A stretch of DNA of 64,000 nt from contig SDOX01000019.1 in NCBI GenBank assembly GCA_004565275.1, positions 988,340 to 1,052,339 on the forward strand, read 5' to 3'. The notes below the pieces were generated by a model. That model did no database searches and was not told the DNA's origin. It worked only from the letters and a program-made list of their open reading frames with translations. Of the stretch, positions 33,101 to 44,396 are shown one piece after another (position 1 is the stretch's first letter; the number at the start of each line of letters is the position of its first letter). The translations under genes and the position numbers were made by a program. Source of the DNA: Nannochloropsis salina CCMP1776 (Eukaryota > Sar > Eustigmatophyceae > Eustigmatales > Monodopsidaceae).

Positions 33101-36100
33101 GGGGATGGAGATGAGCATGAGTGTACTTTAAGTGCTAGGCCCGTCTTGTTCGTGAATGAATACTGCGCGGCGCCAATGTTGGTGGGAGATGTGCCCATGG
33201 TAGGAGAGGACGGCAAAGGCGAGATAGTGCGCAAAGGAAGTGCACTATTCACCTCCGCACCGTCGCTTTCCTTATCGCTGCTCGACCGCAGAGTCGAAAT
33301 GGAAGGAGGGGCAGAAGAAGACACCGAGGCACTCAAAAATAAGCTGTAGGTCCGGCTGACCGTCTGGATGAACGCCTCTGTCACATCTAAATACAAGACT
33401 CGTGGCGTCCGAATCTCCAGCACAATTCCATTCGCTTCCGTCGAGATATCCAGTCGCAACTCCCACGGCTCCAGCACTGGCTCCCAAAACAAGACCGCGG
33501 GGTTAAAAAACCTCGCTTGAAGCCAGACACAGCCTTGGCCCTTGTACGCATCCGCGCACTGTTCCAAATCCAAATGCACTTTCTCAACATTGATCTCCAG
33601 GAGAGGCTGGTCTCGCCCGTCGTAATCATTGATAAACATGACCTCCAAGCCCGCCACGTCCAAATTTGTCCGGCTCAAGGCCGTGTTCTTCGTTGCCATC
33701 AATATCTCGTCCGCCGGCGTCAGGCCTAGCGTCGCCCCTTCCTCCTCCGGCCCCGGGGCGTCCAAATTGACGCTAGCTTGTGCCTGGGCTCGACGCATGA
33801 CTGCCGTATTTGCCGGGCTCGACCCTTTTTCTTTGTCGTGCTCCAGATCCACGACAGGGGTATATTCCTCCCCGCCTGCCTCCGCGTCCCACACGGGCCC
33901 AACGATCTCTTCCGTCTCCTTCTCTTTGCCAGATGGATCCGTCAACAGGGCGTTGCTGGGAGCTGCCGCCATCGCCGAGGCTGCGGCAGCTGCGGCTTGA
34001 CTGGTTGCTTGGGAATAGCGGGCCCATGCCTCCGAGAGCCCGCCCAGGATCCCTTGGACAAGGCGGACATCATGGTAGGCGACGCGCATGAGGACTCGAT
34101 CCACGTTCAGGACCGTCTCACTCACGAGCAACTTCTCTTGCTCCGACTGGTTCTTAATATGTACACCCACGGCAAAGGGAGTAAGGATTTGCACGGGTGC
34201 CTTTCCTCCCTTCTTCCCTCCCATTCCTCCCCCCCCCACCACATCGACGTAGGCTTCCAATCCCTGCGCGTCCACGTGGATCGTCACCGTGCTTCCCCCT
34301 CCCCCCGTCTCCACGGCTTTTTCGTGCTCCACCAAGTACAATATCTGGTACGTGCCCCGCAAGGAAACGGCGCGGGAGTCGTAATTTCGGGCATTCTCTA
34401 TCAAAATTAATCCAGGGTTCACCAACCGGACCATCACACGCAACCCCATCGGCTCTGCCTCCTTCTCGTCCCCAACCCCGTCCTGGGTCATGCCTTGCAG
34501 CGCCGAGGCGGACAAGCGGGTGTGATCTGCGTCCCCCTCCATACTCCCTTCCTCCTCTTCCTCCTGCGTGCCCTCCCCGATGGCCCCCATAGGGGGTCCT
34601 TTCCCTCCATACCCGTGCCAGGAGCCACCAAGCTGGGAGAGATGGCCAAAAGGGGCATCACTCGTCGTCGCAGTCGGATGGGCGGGAGCGGAGGGCGGAA
34701 GGGAGGGAGAGGAAGGAGCTTGCCCGGCGGCTAGGACATCCAGGAGCCCGTTCACAGATTCCAGGGTGACATCGATGGAGGCCATGAGCGCCTCAACCAA
34801 GACGTTCAAAGTGAAGTCCTCCAGTGTCACGTCCACGCCATAGCCTTTCAAGGTCTTGTCTTCCCGTACCTCGGCCACTAGCAGGGGTGCCCTCTGGACC
34901 CTGAGCCCGTCTTCCTTCCTTCCCTCGTCCCGTGGCTCGTCCTCTTCGTCCGTTTCCTCCTCCTCCTCCTCCTCCTCCGCTACTCCGTGCTTGGGGCAGA
35001 TCAGCTTCCGTATCGCGTTCGTCCGGGACTCGGGTTGCGTGTCAGTCACTTCGAAGGTCTGCAGCACCACCTTCACGACCATGCCCTCGTCCTCCCTTTC
35101 CCCCTTGCCCATCTCGACTTCCGACGTCAATCCTCCCAACTCGGCCATCACGACCGGTTGCCGAGACCGGGTCAACAATTCCAGTGAGACGCGCTTTAAA
35201 CACGCCGTCACACGCATGGTTTTTCCTTCCTGTTGCTGCGCCGCGGCGGCGGCGGCAGCGGCTGCCAGGGCTGCCGCACGGGAGGCTTTATCTTGGGCCC
35301 GTTTGGACAGATGGGTGGAGGCATTGGAGGTGACAGACTGTGTCCGTCGGACGGAGGGAGGGGAGAGCAGGCCGGGAGGGAGGGCGGCCGGGAGGGAAGG
35401 CACCTCTTCGCCGAAGCGCATCAAGGCCGCGTAGAAAGGATTGAGGAGACGAATCGAGTCCGCGTCGCATTTTAAATCCAATGTGGCAAATTTCAGCGCG
35501 ATGATGCAATCAAAGCCCGGGTAGGCAGGTGCCTTTTCCCTGTCTGCAAACGTGGCCATGTGAAAGTGAACAAGGGCCCTCTCTACATTTTCTTCCTCCG
35601 TCCCGGCCGCCGCCTGCCCCTGGCTTCCAGGGGTGTCCTTCGATGGTGCAGTATGGGACAAAGAGGAAGCGGAAGAGGAAGAAGCGGACGAATACGCGAG
35701 GAATCGTCTCGCCCCCCCCTTCTTGGCCGAAGCCAAATTTTCGATGGAGAGGGCCCCCAAAGCGACCCGGAGGTCCGTATCGAAAACCCGGGCTAGGTAG
35801 TCGAGGCTGAATTCCTCCATGGCGACGATAAATAATCGAGACAATCCGCGATCTGCCCCTGTCCGGTCCGTAGGCGCCTCCACGTCCAAGGACCTGCCCA
35901 GCTCGGGGCTCCCGATAGAGGTTGATGGGTCGGCCTGTAGCTCCAGGACCACTGAGGGAATGTGCACCTGCACCGTCATCTTCTTTCGAAGAGGATCTTC
36001 TGCGTCCTCGCTTTCCGACCCTGACTCCGGCGCCGCGCGCTTTGCTCCCTCCCCCTCCTTTCCTTTGGTGACATTCGTCACTCGCACCAATGGTGGGAGC

Positions 36101-39075
36101 GCGGTACTTGAGAGGCTGGCCTTCGATCGCGTCGGGCTGCGTGACTGAGCCGTACTTTGCAGCTTGTTCACACCCCCGACACCCCCTCGGCTCACGACGC
36201 GCTCTTTTTGCAGCGCTACTTCTCCCAGGGGTATTGAGTCCCGTTCTCCTTTCCGCGTTCCCTCCTCGTCCTCGTCCTCCTCCACCTCCGGTAGCCCCAG
36301 ATTCGTAACGATGGCCAACATGGATTTCAGACAGGCAGGGGTAAACACTCCACGGATCGAGGGCTGCAAGGACGTCGTGACGGCCATGTCAGCCGCCCCT
36401 TCCTCCTTGGCGCCATCCCCCGTCATCGCCAGACCCACACGGATCTCAAACGGCTCAATCAGTTGCCCTTCCACCCCCCCCCCTTTTCCTTTCCCCCCTG
36501 CCTTGGCGAGCAACCACTCCGCCTTCCGCCGCCACAACCGGCTCTGGATACGCGAGAGTCGGACTTCCCATTCCGAAGAGGAGGCGTCGCCTGGCCGAGT
36601 CCCGCCTTGGACGCTCAGATGCCCGGTGTCCAAAAGCAGGAATCCGCGATCCTCTGTCTCCATCAGCGGGATGAAAATTCTGGGCGCCGCAATCTCAATG
36701 TCTGCCCGCAATGCCACTTTCCCAATCACGTCCGCGGTCACCGCCGCGGTGGCCCGACCAATGTTATCCACCGCTTGGGCGGCCAAGGCCTCCGCCATTT
36801 CGGGGGAGGGCCGGAGGAGGTGTAACACCTGAGCGAGCCAGCCCCGGCTATACACCAGGTCCAGGGGCTGCGTGCGGATTTCCACGGAAGTGGATTGCGG
36901 GGACGTGGAGAAATTCAAATTGAAAATGGGCGGCCGGTTCCTGTCTCCTCCATCCTTGTTCGCGTCTTCCGCCCCCTCCCCGGTGCCCGCCTGGGCGATG
37001 TGGGTGAAGAGCGGGTGGGGCGTGAACGAATCCTTGAGAGATATGGTCGGGAGGATGACGGCCGCCGAGAACGTGTCGCCTTTCTGGTGCACGCGCAAGT
37101 CCAGGGAGGATGTCAGCTCCAACAGCGGGGTGCGACGCTTCGCGTAGAGGGAGATGGTGCTCGCCGTCTGGAGACGCACGGCAAAGAGCTCCGTGTCCGC
37201 TTGGACGGAGGGAGGAGGAGGCAGGTTGGCCTCTGCCTGGGCCAAAAGCTCGTTCAGGGATATGTCGCCCTCTTGCACCTCTTCTTCCGGCCATTCAGTC
37301 CCCTCCTCCTGCACATCCCTCCAGTCCTCCTCCCCTTCCTCTGGCATCTCCTCCATCGTGTCCTCAAACTCGCCGTCCGAACTCCACGAATCAGAGGAAG
37401 CCCTCCCTTTCCCTTGTTCGCCTTTTCCCCCTCCCGACCACAGGGACGCCACCCAGCCCCCAAAGCCCCGGGCACCCGCAGATTCATTCGAAGTCCCTTC
37501 CGCAGGGCTTGTCCTTCCGATGCCTCGCTTCCCGCCCCTCCCTGCGCTTTCACTCCCGGTCCCCCTCCTCCTCCCCATTCCCGTGCTGCTTTTCCTCCGG
37601 ATCCCCCCCCCGGCGAGCTGCTGTTGCTGTAGCTGCTGCTTGGCCTCCCTTCGCCGCTTGGAGTACACCAGGGTGCGCCACACCACCAACGCGTCCACAG
37701 GCACGGTCTCCTCGCACATGTCCAACGCCCTTTCTTCCTCGCCTGTCAAGGCGGGGGCCTCGGCCAAGATTTTCTGGGCGTTTTCCGCCGCCGCGTTGCT
37801 TTGTTCGGCTGATTTCGCCTTCGACTTGCCTCCTCTCGCACCCGGAGGGTCCACGGCCGCGGCCTGCGTCACCGCCTCTTGATGCCTCAACGTCTTTTCA
37901 AAAAGTTGAAGGTAACGGCGGCGCTTCCTGAACATTTCCACCACATTGACCATATCTAGCGAGGTAGTCGCTTTCCGCACGCAGAAAAAGGCATACCGCC
38001 ACCAGGCGGCCGGATCCTCCTTGACCGGTTTGGAAGGTCGGTAGGGCAAGAGGAGGGCCATGCGTTGGGCCTTGTCGAAGGTGTGTTTCACGGCCATTGC
38101 CTGCGCGTACTGCTCCGTCTCCACGCCCACAGCCAGGGAGGGAAGCTCCACGCCCGCGGAAAAAAGGGGCAGGCGAGGGTCGCCTTCCTCGTTGTGCGTG
38201 AGCTTCAGGGACAGCGTGACAGGCCGAATGATGTAGGTCAGAGGCTCCCCTCCCCCCTCCGCCCTTCCCCCGGGCAACTTCGTCACCTCTTCGTACTTGC
38301 CCATTTCTTTCAACAAGGCGTCCAAAGGCAAGGGCCCCAAGGAGGCAAGAGAACACGTGTTCCAGTACACTGCGAAGCCTTTCATCATCATCTTCTTGTA
38401 AATGGCGGGCACCTGTCCGTTGGCCAGCGCCCGCTTCTTCTCCTCTTCCCGTGAGACGAAGGAGGCTTCCCAGGTGTTCGTGGTGGATTGGATTTGGAAG
38501 TCTTGTATAATAACGCCCACGGACAGGGCACCGGAAGGGTCTGAGACCGAGTCCTCGAAGCGAAGGTGGACGTTTTTTAAGAACACAAACAAATTGTCGG
38601 CAATGCGGGTGGCCAGTTTGGCAAAATATCCCGTCTTTTCTTTCCCACCCCCGCCTTTGTCACCCTCATTGCCGCCGGCAAGGGAGTTGCGCCGAGCTAC
38701 GATCCAGGCTTGTGCGGTTTCCGTGGCTTTCTCGAGCAATGCCCTCTTGGCGGCCAAATTCGAGCGCCGAAGGTCCTCGGGATTCCATTTCATGGGATCT
38801 GCTGGCTGAGCGATCAAGACAACGTTCTCGATTTCCACCGAGACAGATTCCGAGGTCAAGCGGGCCCAAGGGATGGAGACTCGGAAAGAGCCAATGTATC
38901 CATGAAGAACATCGATGGGAAGGTTCAGCTTCTTTATAGCTTTTTGGTTTAATCGCAAGTTCTTCAAAAGGATTTCGCCGCTCCACACTCCCACTTTCAA
39001 GTTCTCTTCTGTCAAACCCTCCACTAAGTCGCCAAAAGCAGAGGTCAGAGTATTCAGAAGGAGTTGCCGAGCCAT
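27109..39075 (-). CDS. VPS13: VPS13-family bridge-like lipid transfer protein
   Basis: Three exons (39075-29425, 29266-28757, 28617-27109), all in phase 0, encode 3,889 residues, a normal VPS13 length. The N-terminal chorein domain is clear (LTSAFGDLVEGLTEENLKVGVWSGEI ... LRLNQKAI). It opens the long hydrophobic groove that carries lipids between membranes. Repeated beta-rich segments follow, interrupted by serine/glutamate low-complexity inserts around residues 470-620, 980-1100 and 1470-1560. The VAB adaptor-binding region lies roughly at residues 2150-2750 (for example FVFENLLPCHAWVSIS). The ATG2_C/amphipathic region (LGSPLDLVTSVGTGVKDFFYEP, then GTTSLLKGVVSGALNSVAGVGD) spans exons 2 and 3. 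A PH-like domain follows (VIFTDKHLSLF ... WRDIAWCEV). The last 117 residues form a further beta-rich module. It should act at organelle contact sites. Intron donors are GTAAGG and GTAAGC. This one gene fills 19% of the window. Confidence 0.97.
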
Positions 39076-39639
39076 GATGGTGGACGTGCACTTTTGGTGG
39101 TTGCAAAAATGCGGTTCACAAGTGGCGGAAGAATGGAATCACGAGGGCAGGAGGCAAAAACACGCCCTTCCCTCCGCTATGCAGCAGTGCGGGAGAGTGC
39201 TGAGAAGTCCACGGGCTTTGCGGTAGATTGCAATGCAGTTTCCTTCGGTACAAGGGGATGTTGGGCGTACGTGAGCGTTATTCAAGACATGAACCCTCCA
39301 ATTTAAGGTACTTGCAGTAGAGCGTGGGCCGATGCTCAGCGAGGTCCCGCCCACAGACGTCTCTTGAGTCCTTCACAAGCATACACTCTACCCAACATAC
39401 ACACATATACGGAAATAACCATAAAACATGTACGATACCGCGATGACTCGCGCTTTCCCCCAAGGGCATGAATCAGCAGAATTTCCCCCCGGGACAGAAC
39501 CCACCCTGCTTCTGATCGCTCGTAGTGATGAGCGAGCTCTTTCGTGCATCTTATGTCGTGCTCGAGGATGCGGTATTACGTGCGATTTAAGGGAAATAAC
39601 TCATGCCGACATCCAAACTACCGATCGCAGGTGGAAAGG
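39076..39639. promoter_or_regulatory. Divergent intergenic region
   Basis: About 560 bp separate the VPS13 start (-) and a small gene (+). A short frame from 39428 overlaps the small gene's start in another frame and is not believed. No clear promoter element is visible. Confidence 0.4.
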
Positions 39640-40237
39640 ATGGCTCTGGCAGGGCTTGTGGCCGATTATGGCTCTTCGTCTGAGGAGGAACAGGAGGCAA
39701 AAGTGCAAGAGGAATCCAAAGCCGACAGATCAGAGGTAAGTCGTTTAATGATCGTTTTTCCTCCAACTCTGACTGTACTCTCTGATTATATTCTCATATG
39801 GTTTTTGCACCACAATTTTCTTGATGTAGCCACCTGAGAATGCACCCAAGAAGAAAAGCTTGCTGCCGTCCGCAAACGACCTTTTTGACACCATCGATGG
39901 GCCGGCTTTCATGAGTGGGAGTAGCGCCGAACGCAGCAAACGTCAAGCTCATGAAATAAGTCGCACTCACCCCTCCCTCACAATTCCTTCGCCAACTACA
40001 CTTCTGACGTCACCCAAACGTCCAGCTGCGGGAAGTGGCAGCAAGCCTGTCTCCTCGACTTCATCGCAGGCAAAGAGAGGCGAGAACGGGTTATTGCTGC
40101 CTCCCCAAGTGAGTCGGCGGGGAGGACGAGGAAATGTAGTCACGGAGGATATTTCAGCTTGGACAAGCAAGGCTGGGCTCGCCAAGGCGACAAGCAAAAA
40201 AGACAGATACGATGAATGTACTCCAACAAATGCATAA
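39640..40237 (+). CDS. Small acidic/basic nuclear-type protein
   Basis: Two exons (39640-39735 and 39830-40237; GTAAGT donor, GTAG acceptor, phase 0) encode 167 residues. It starts MALAGLVADYGSSSEEE, a pattern also seen in small spliceosome-associated proteins. A conserved-looking block LPSANDLFDTIDGPAFM follows, then a serine/proline/lysine-rich middle and LLPPQVSRRGGRGNVVTED near the C-terminus. These two short blocks in a disordered protein suggest a conserved nuclear factor, and similar short motifs occur in uncharacterised eukaryotic proteins such as C1orf52. The resemblance is limited to the YGSSS and LFxxxxxPAF parts. I cannot assign a function. An in-frame upstream ATG at 39544 would add 32 residues without the same character. 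Confidence 0.75.
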
Positions 40238-41558
40238 GAAGATAGAAGCGGAACCCCTTGTATAATCCCTTGAAAGACATTCGGCGAATACGATGTCTTT
40301 TGCTATTATTCAGTCCCGTCTGTTCTAGGGATGGCGTGTGCGCCTGTTGACAGGGTGTACGGCACGACCCTTTGGTCGACCTACCACTTGATTCCTTCCT
40401 GATGCTCCAGCCCGAGGAGCGTGTCCTTCGTACCACGCGGGCGACAAGTGAGGCCATGCGACGGACATAGGGGTGTGGCTGTTAATTACGATCCGTCTCG
40501 ACCGCACGGAAGACGTAAAGGAATAGACGGCTGAGAAGAGAGTTGAGCATAAAGCAACCGATCACTTCCGCCAAAATATCAGGGCCTTGACCTGGCGTGA
40601 GACACGCGGTGTCTCCGTCATTATCTATTCATGAATGCCGAAAGACTTTGCGAGTTTCTTTTCAAATCCTGCCTCTACGAGCGGGCTAGGTCCCCCCTCA
40701 CTCCCAGCCTAGTGACGGGACGCGTCCGGCCCTGACACCCTTTCCAGGGTCAAGCTCTCCATGTGTGTGTCTACAACCGCCCGAATGCCATCCGCCGCTT
40801 GATTCTTCATTGCTTTCTTCCCAATTATTTTTTGACTATTCTATCCTTCCTCAGAAAATTGGTGACTTTTATTCTCTTACTCCTCATTTCTCCCTTCCTC
40901 GTTTACTCCGAGTTTGCTTCTTGACCGCTCATACGCTACTATCGCCACCTTCTCACACAAAAACAAGCACTGACATATCTCTTTCCATGCATATAAAAGA
41001 AAGAAATTAAAAGAGCATCTTCATTATCCAATCGCTAACTCGCAAGCCTCGCCTCACTGATTCCCACCCAGACGCAGGGATCCAGAGAGAAGCGAACGTT
41101 GCCCTCCTTCTCCCATACACGTCGTGATCCTTCTCGCTTCTCTTCTTCGGTTCTGTCCTTCCACATCCTCATCCTCTTCCCCTTCATCCGCGCGCGCGTT
41201 CCTCCACACTGCGCGGTGAAAAGGGAAGGCGACAGCTTTCAGATGCAGAAAGAACCGGAGAAAGCCCTTTCTCGAGGGACCTTAATCCTCCACCTGTACA
41301 GTTTTCTTCCCGAAGCAGCCTTCTTTTCTATCTGTGACTCCCTAGTGTCCCCTTTCCCATCCCCTGATCCTCCACTCTTTCAGCGCTGCACTCTGGTTCA
41401 GGAACCATCTCCCCCTCCTGGCTTCGCGACCTTTTCAAGCCCTCCTCTCACGACGGACGCCTTCGCCGCTTACAATAATTTACGATTGGGGATGGCAAAG
41501 CAGGACAGCCCTCATATCCACTTCTTTTCCCGACTGAGAGTCGACCCTGTCCGGACGC
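40238..41558. other. Long convergent intergenic region
   Basis: About 1.3 kb lie between the stops of two converging genes. From 40740 the plus strand is pyrimidine-rich and carries a 169-codon frame (41099-41608) that runs antisense into the sulfotransferase's last exon and has no recognisable sequence. A TATAAAAG-like match occurs near 40992. I see no RNA gene or mobile element. Confidence 0.45.
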
Positions 41559-44396
41559 TCATTGGCTCACAGAGGTCCCGTGCTCCGTCTCGTAGCCAAA
41601 CTCGGTGAAGTAACGTGCCAGGCGGGTTCGCACGTCATTCTTGACGTTGGCGGATATGTTCTACGGGTAGATGGGAGGAAGGGGAGAGAAACCATGGTCA
41701 AAACGCATAGATTTAAGAAATGCCTGTGCTCGTGGCCCCTGTCCTCTCTCCCACCCTCCTCCCCTTTCTCCGATTTCTCCTTACCGGGTGCGCGTTCCGT
41801 CTGAAATCGCCGTCCTTGGCAGTAGCCTCCAACAACAGCGGTTGCACGTTTTCGAAATTCCCCAGTTGCAAGTCCTGGACGACACACGTGACCACAAACG
41901 ATCAGTTCTACACCGCGCATGCACCCAAAACTCCCGTATCCCCCCCGTAGCCGCACCCCATTCCCTTGACCTACCTTGTATATCTTCTCCACCACGCCGA
42001 CGGGGGAGCGCATCAAGTCCTCGTACTTGACGTAGGTCAACACGTCCTTCCCTAGGCCCAGCTCGTCCAAATCTACGCAATGCGGAGGAGTAGAGGGAGG
42101 GAGGGAGGGAAGTAGTGGGGAGAGTGAAGACAACAAGCCTTTCGAAAGCAATCCAGCCAGCATGATCGCGATATTATCTTGAACCACGGCCGTTGCATGC
42201 TCACCAGACAGTTACCCCATGCCCCCCCGTCGGCAACTCCACCCACCTTGGAAGAAAGAGTCGTAGATGCCTCCATAGAGCTGGAGGATGGAGCGGTGCA
42301 GTTCCGTGTCCTCCGGGTGAGATTGAATGTCGCCCAGATAGTCCACGTACTGGAGGTTCCACTGGAACAGGGGCGAGGAAAACGAGCCAAAAACGGGCGG
42401 AGGCAATGGAGAAAGTGAGCAGGACAGCTTCGACTGCCTACCATCTGCGGTGGCACTCAATCTACGCAGCGGACGGTACGAGAAACATCCGGCCCCACAG
42501 GCAAACAACCCCGGCGCCAGGCAGAAGCCTGACACCACCCGTCCAAACCTCCCTCGCATAGAGCAAGAGACCCCACCGAAAGCAGATAGTGGGACTAACC
42601 TGGATGAGCAGATCCATGAAGAGCTTGCTCGTGGACTGATAGACCTCGAAGGGGTTGCGGGAGATGTGGATAAATTTGGCGTCGGGAAAGAGTTCATGGA
42701 GAAGCTTGAGCCGGGCGGTGTGGGCGGGGGACTGGGGGGTATGGGAAAGAGCAATCGGTGACGACATTTGGCGCGGTGGGATGAATCGCGGGCATGGTTC
42801 CTGCGAGGAGGAAAGACGGTGCGATTGTCCTCGTACGATCCATAAACATTCCCCTCCACCCTCCCCAACGCCCTTCCCAGGCCCTTCGCTACCTTGAGGA
42901 TCAGGCGCTTGTCTTGCTTTTTGAACAACACCTTCTTGTAAAAGAAGACTACCGCGTCTTTCCATCGCGCCACTTCCTCCGCCGAGGCTTCCTTAAACGA
43001 CAAGTATTGGAAGTAGGTGTTTTTGATCCGTTCCGCCCGGGCAAAAATAGCCCCCATGTAAGGGGAGAGGCCACACAGATTGACCAGACCAAACTCGTCC
43101 TCCTGCGGGCTTTCCATCCGAACCTTCACGCTGTCCATGGGCCGACGCATTTGAAGTTTTCCAAACTGCTCGCTGATCGCTTCCTCCCGGTGCAAAAAGA
43201 CGCGGGGCGCGAAGCATTGGTACACCGTGGGGGCGACGAAGCGATCGTCCTTGGACATGAGCTCATGCAGGCGCGTGGTCCCGCTCCGAAAATGGCCCAA
43301 GATGAAAAGAGGGGGCTGTTGGATGGTCGTGGCCCGGATGGTTTCCTCCGGGTATTCTTTCTCCTCCTTGGGGGCCCAGACGAAGGAGGTGAAGGTGCTG
43401 TGACGGGGTACAGGGGAGGAAAGGCAGGGTGAGAGAGGCCACGATCGGGACCATCAAGCTTGCCAACTGAGCATGCGTGCCGTCACTGTCCTGCGCACCT
43501 GATGACGGTAATGAAAAGGGCCCGGTGCCAATAGATGGGATCGACGACGAAATTATGCCGCGCCAAGTAGACAAACCATTGCCGCAGTGTCCATCCCTGA
43601 GCCACCATGAACTTAACCTCCCATCGGTGTTTCACGGAGCGGGGCAGGTATATCAGGCTCAGGATGAAGAGAATGAAGAGACCAACGATGATTTTGAGGA
43701 TTACAGGCCTGCATGGAGTATGGGAAAAGTTGGATGTGAGCGCTCCAGAGTCTTCCCCCCCTCTAACCACCCGTGTTCCCTTTCTTCCCTCCCCCCACCC
43801 GCTTCCCTCTTACATGTACACAAAGATAGCCAAAGCGGCCAAGCCAATCGCCACAGTAAACTTCCGCAGCGCTATATACGCTTTCTTCATCGCGGTCACG
43901 GGTCGTTTCTTCTTATGACCGCCTTCCCCCGCTTTCTTGTCCGCCTCCCCGGTGGGGTAATAGACAAGCGGTGCCTTGTCCACGGGGTTCTCGTCCGCAC
44001 TCGGGTCCTCCTTGATGTTACCCTGACCCCGGGTGGGTGGAACAGCGGAGGGGAGCGGATGGCTACCCCCCCCGCCATTCTACAGGAGGCATCAAGGGAA
44101 CGAGGAGGACAAGGTGAGACTCCCCCACGTTCGTGCCCCCAAAACACACACAGTATCGAGGCACCATATACCAAGAAGACAATGACCCAGAAAAGAATTC
44201 CTGGCATGGCTGTTGACCCCTACCATGAACCCGAAGAAGCAACCCAGACGACAAGTAGACATATGCGACGCAGACGAGAAAGTAAACATATACCTACCGA
44301 AAGGTCTGAAGGCTTGCTCTCATCGCTCGCAGCACCTCCTCGATCGTAGGACGGAGATGTGCCCGAAGCAGTCGGTACGACCGTACCATCGTTCAT
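41559..44396 (-). CDS. Membrane-anchored sulfotransferase
   Basis: Nine exons join in consistent phase: 44396-44298, 44022-43814, 43708-43499, 43397-42893, 42731-42600, 42361-42247, 42072-41975, 41874-41785 and 41660-41559, giving 519 residues. An acidic/lysine-rich N-terminus of about 85 residues is followed by a hydrophobic stretch (residues 88-124) split by P104, which could be one or two membrane segments. The catalytic domain has the PAPS 5'-phosphate loop GHFRSGTTRLHEL (residues 207-219) and the 3'-phosphate region FIHISRNPFEVYQST (R333). These are typical of the Sulfotransferase_3 type. Later family blocks are WNLQYVDYLG, LTYVKYEDLM and LGNFENVQPLL. It would transfer sulfate from PAPS to a lipid or carbohydrate at an inner membrane, probably the Golgi; the acceptor is unknown. 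Every splice junction falls between recognisable family blocks, which supports the model. Confidence 0.9.
42093..42112 (-). repeat. GGGA tract in a sulfotransferase intron
   Basis: A short (GGGA)n tract on the plus strand reads as CCCT on the gene's sense strand. It lies just upstream of the acceptor of intron 6, like the tracts in the SNF2 gene. Confidence 0.7.

Noticed and set aside
41099-41608. 169-codon plus-strand frame in the convergent gap
   Set aside because: It overlaps the last sulfotransferase exon on the other strand and has no recognisable sequence or splice context.
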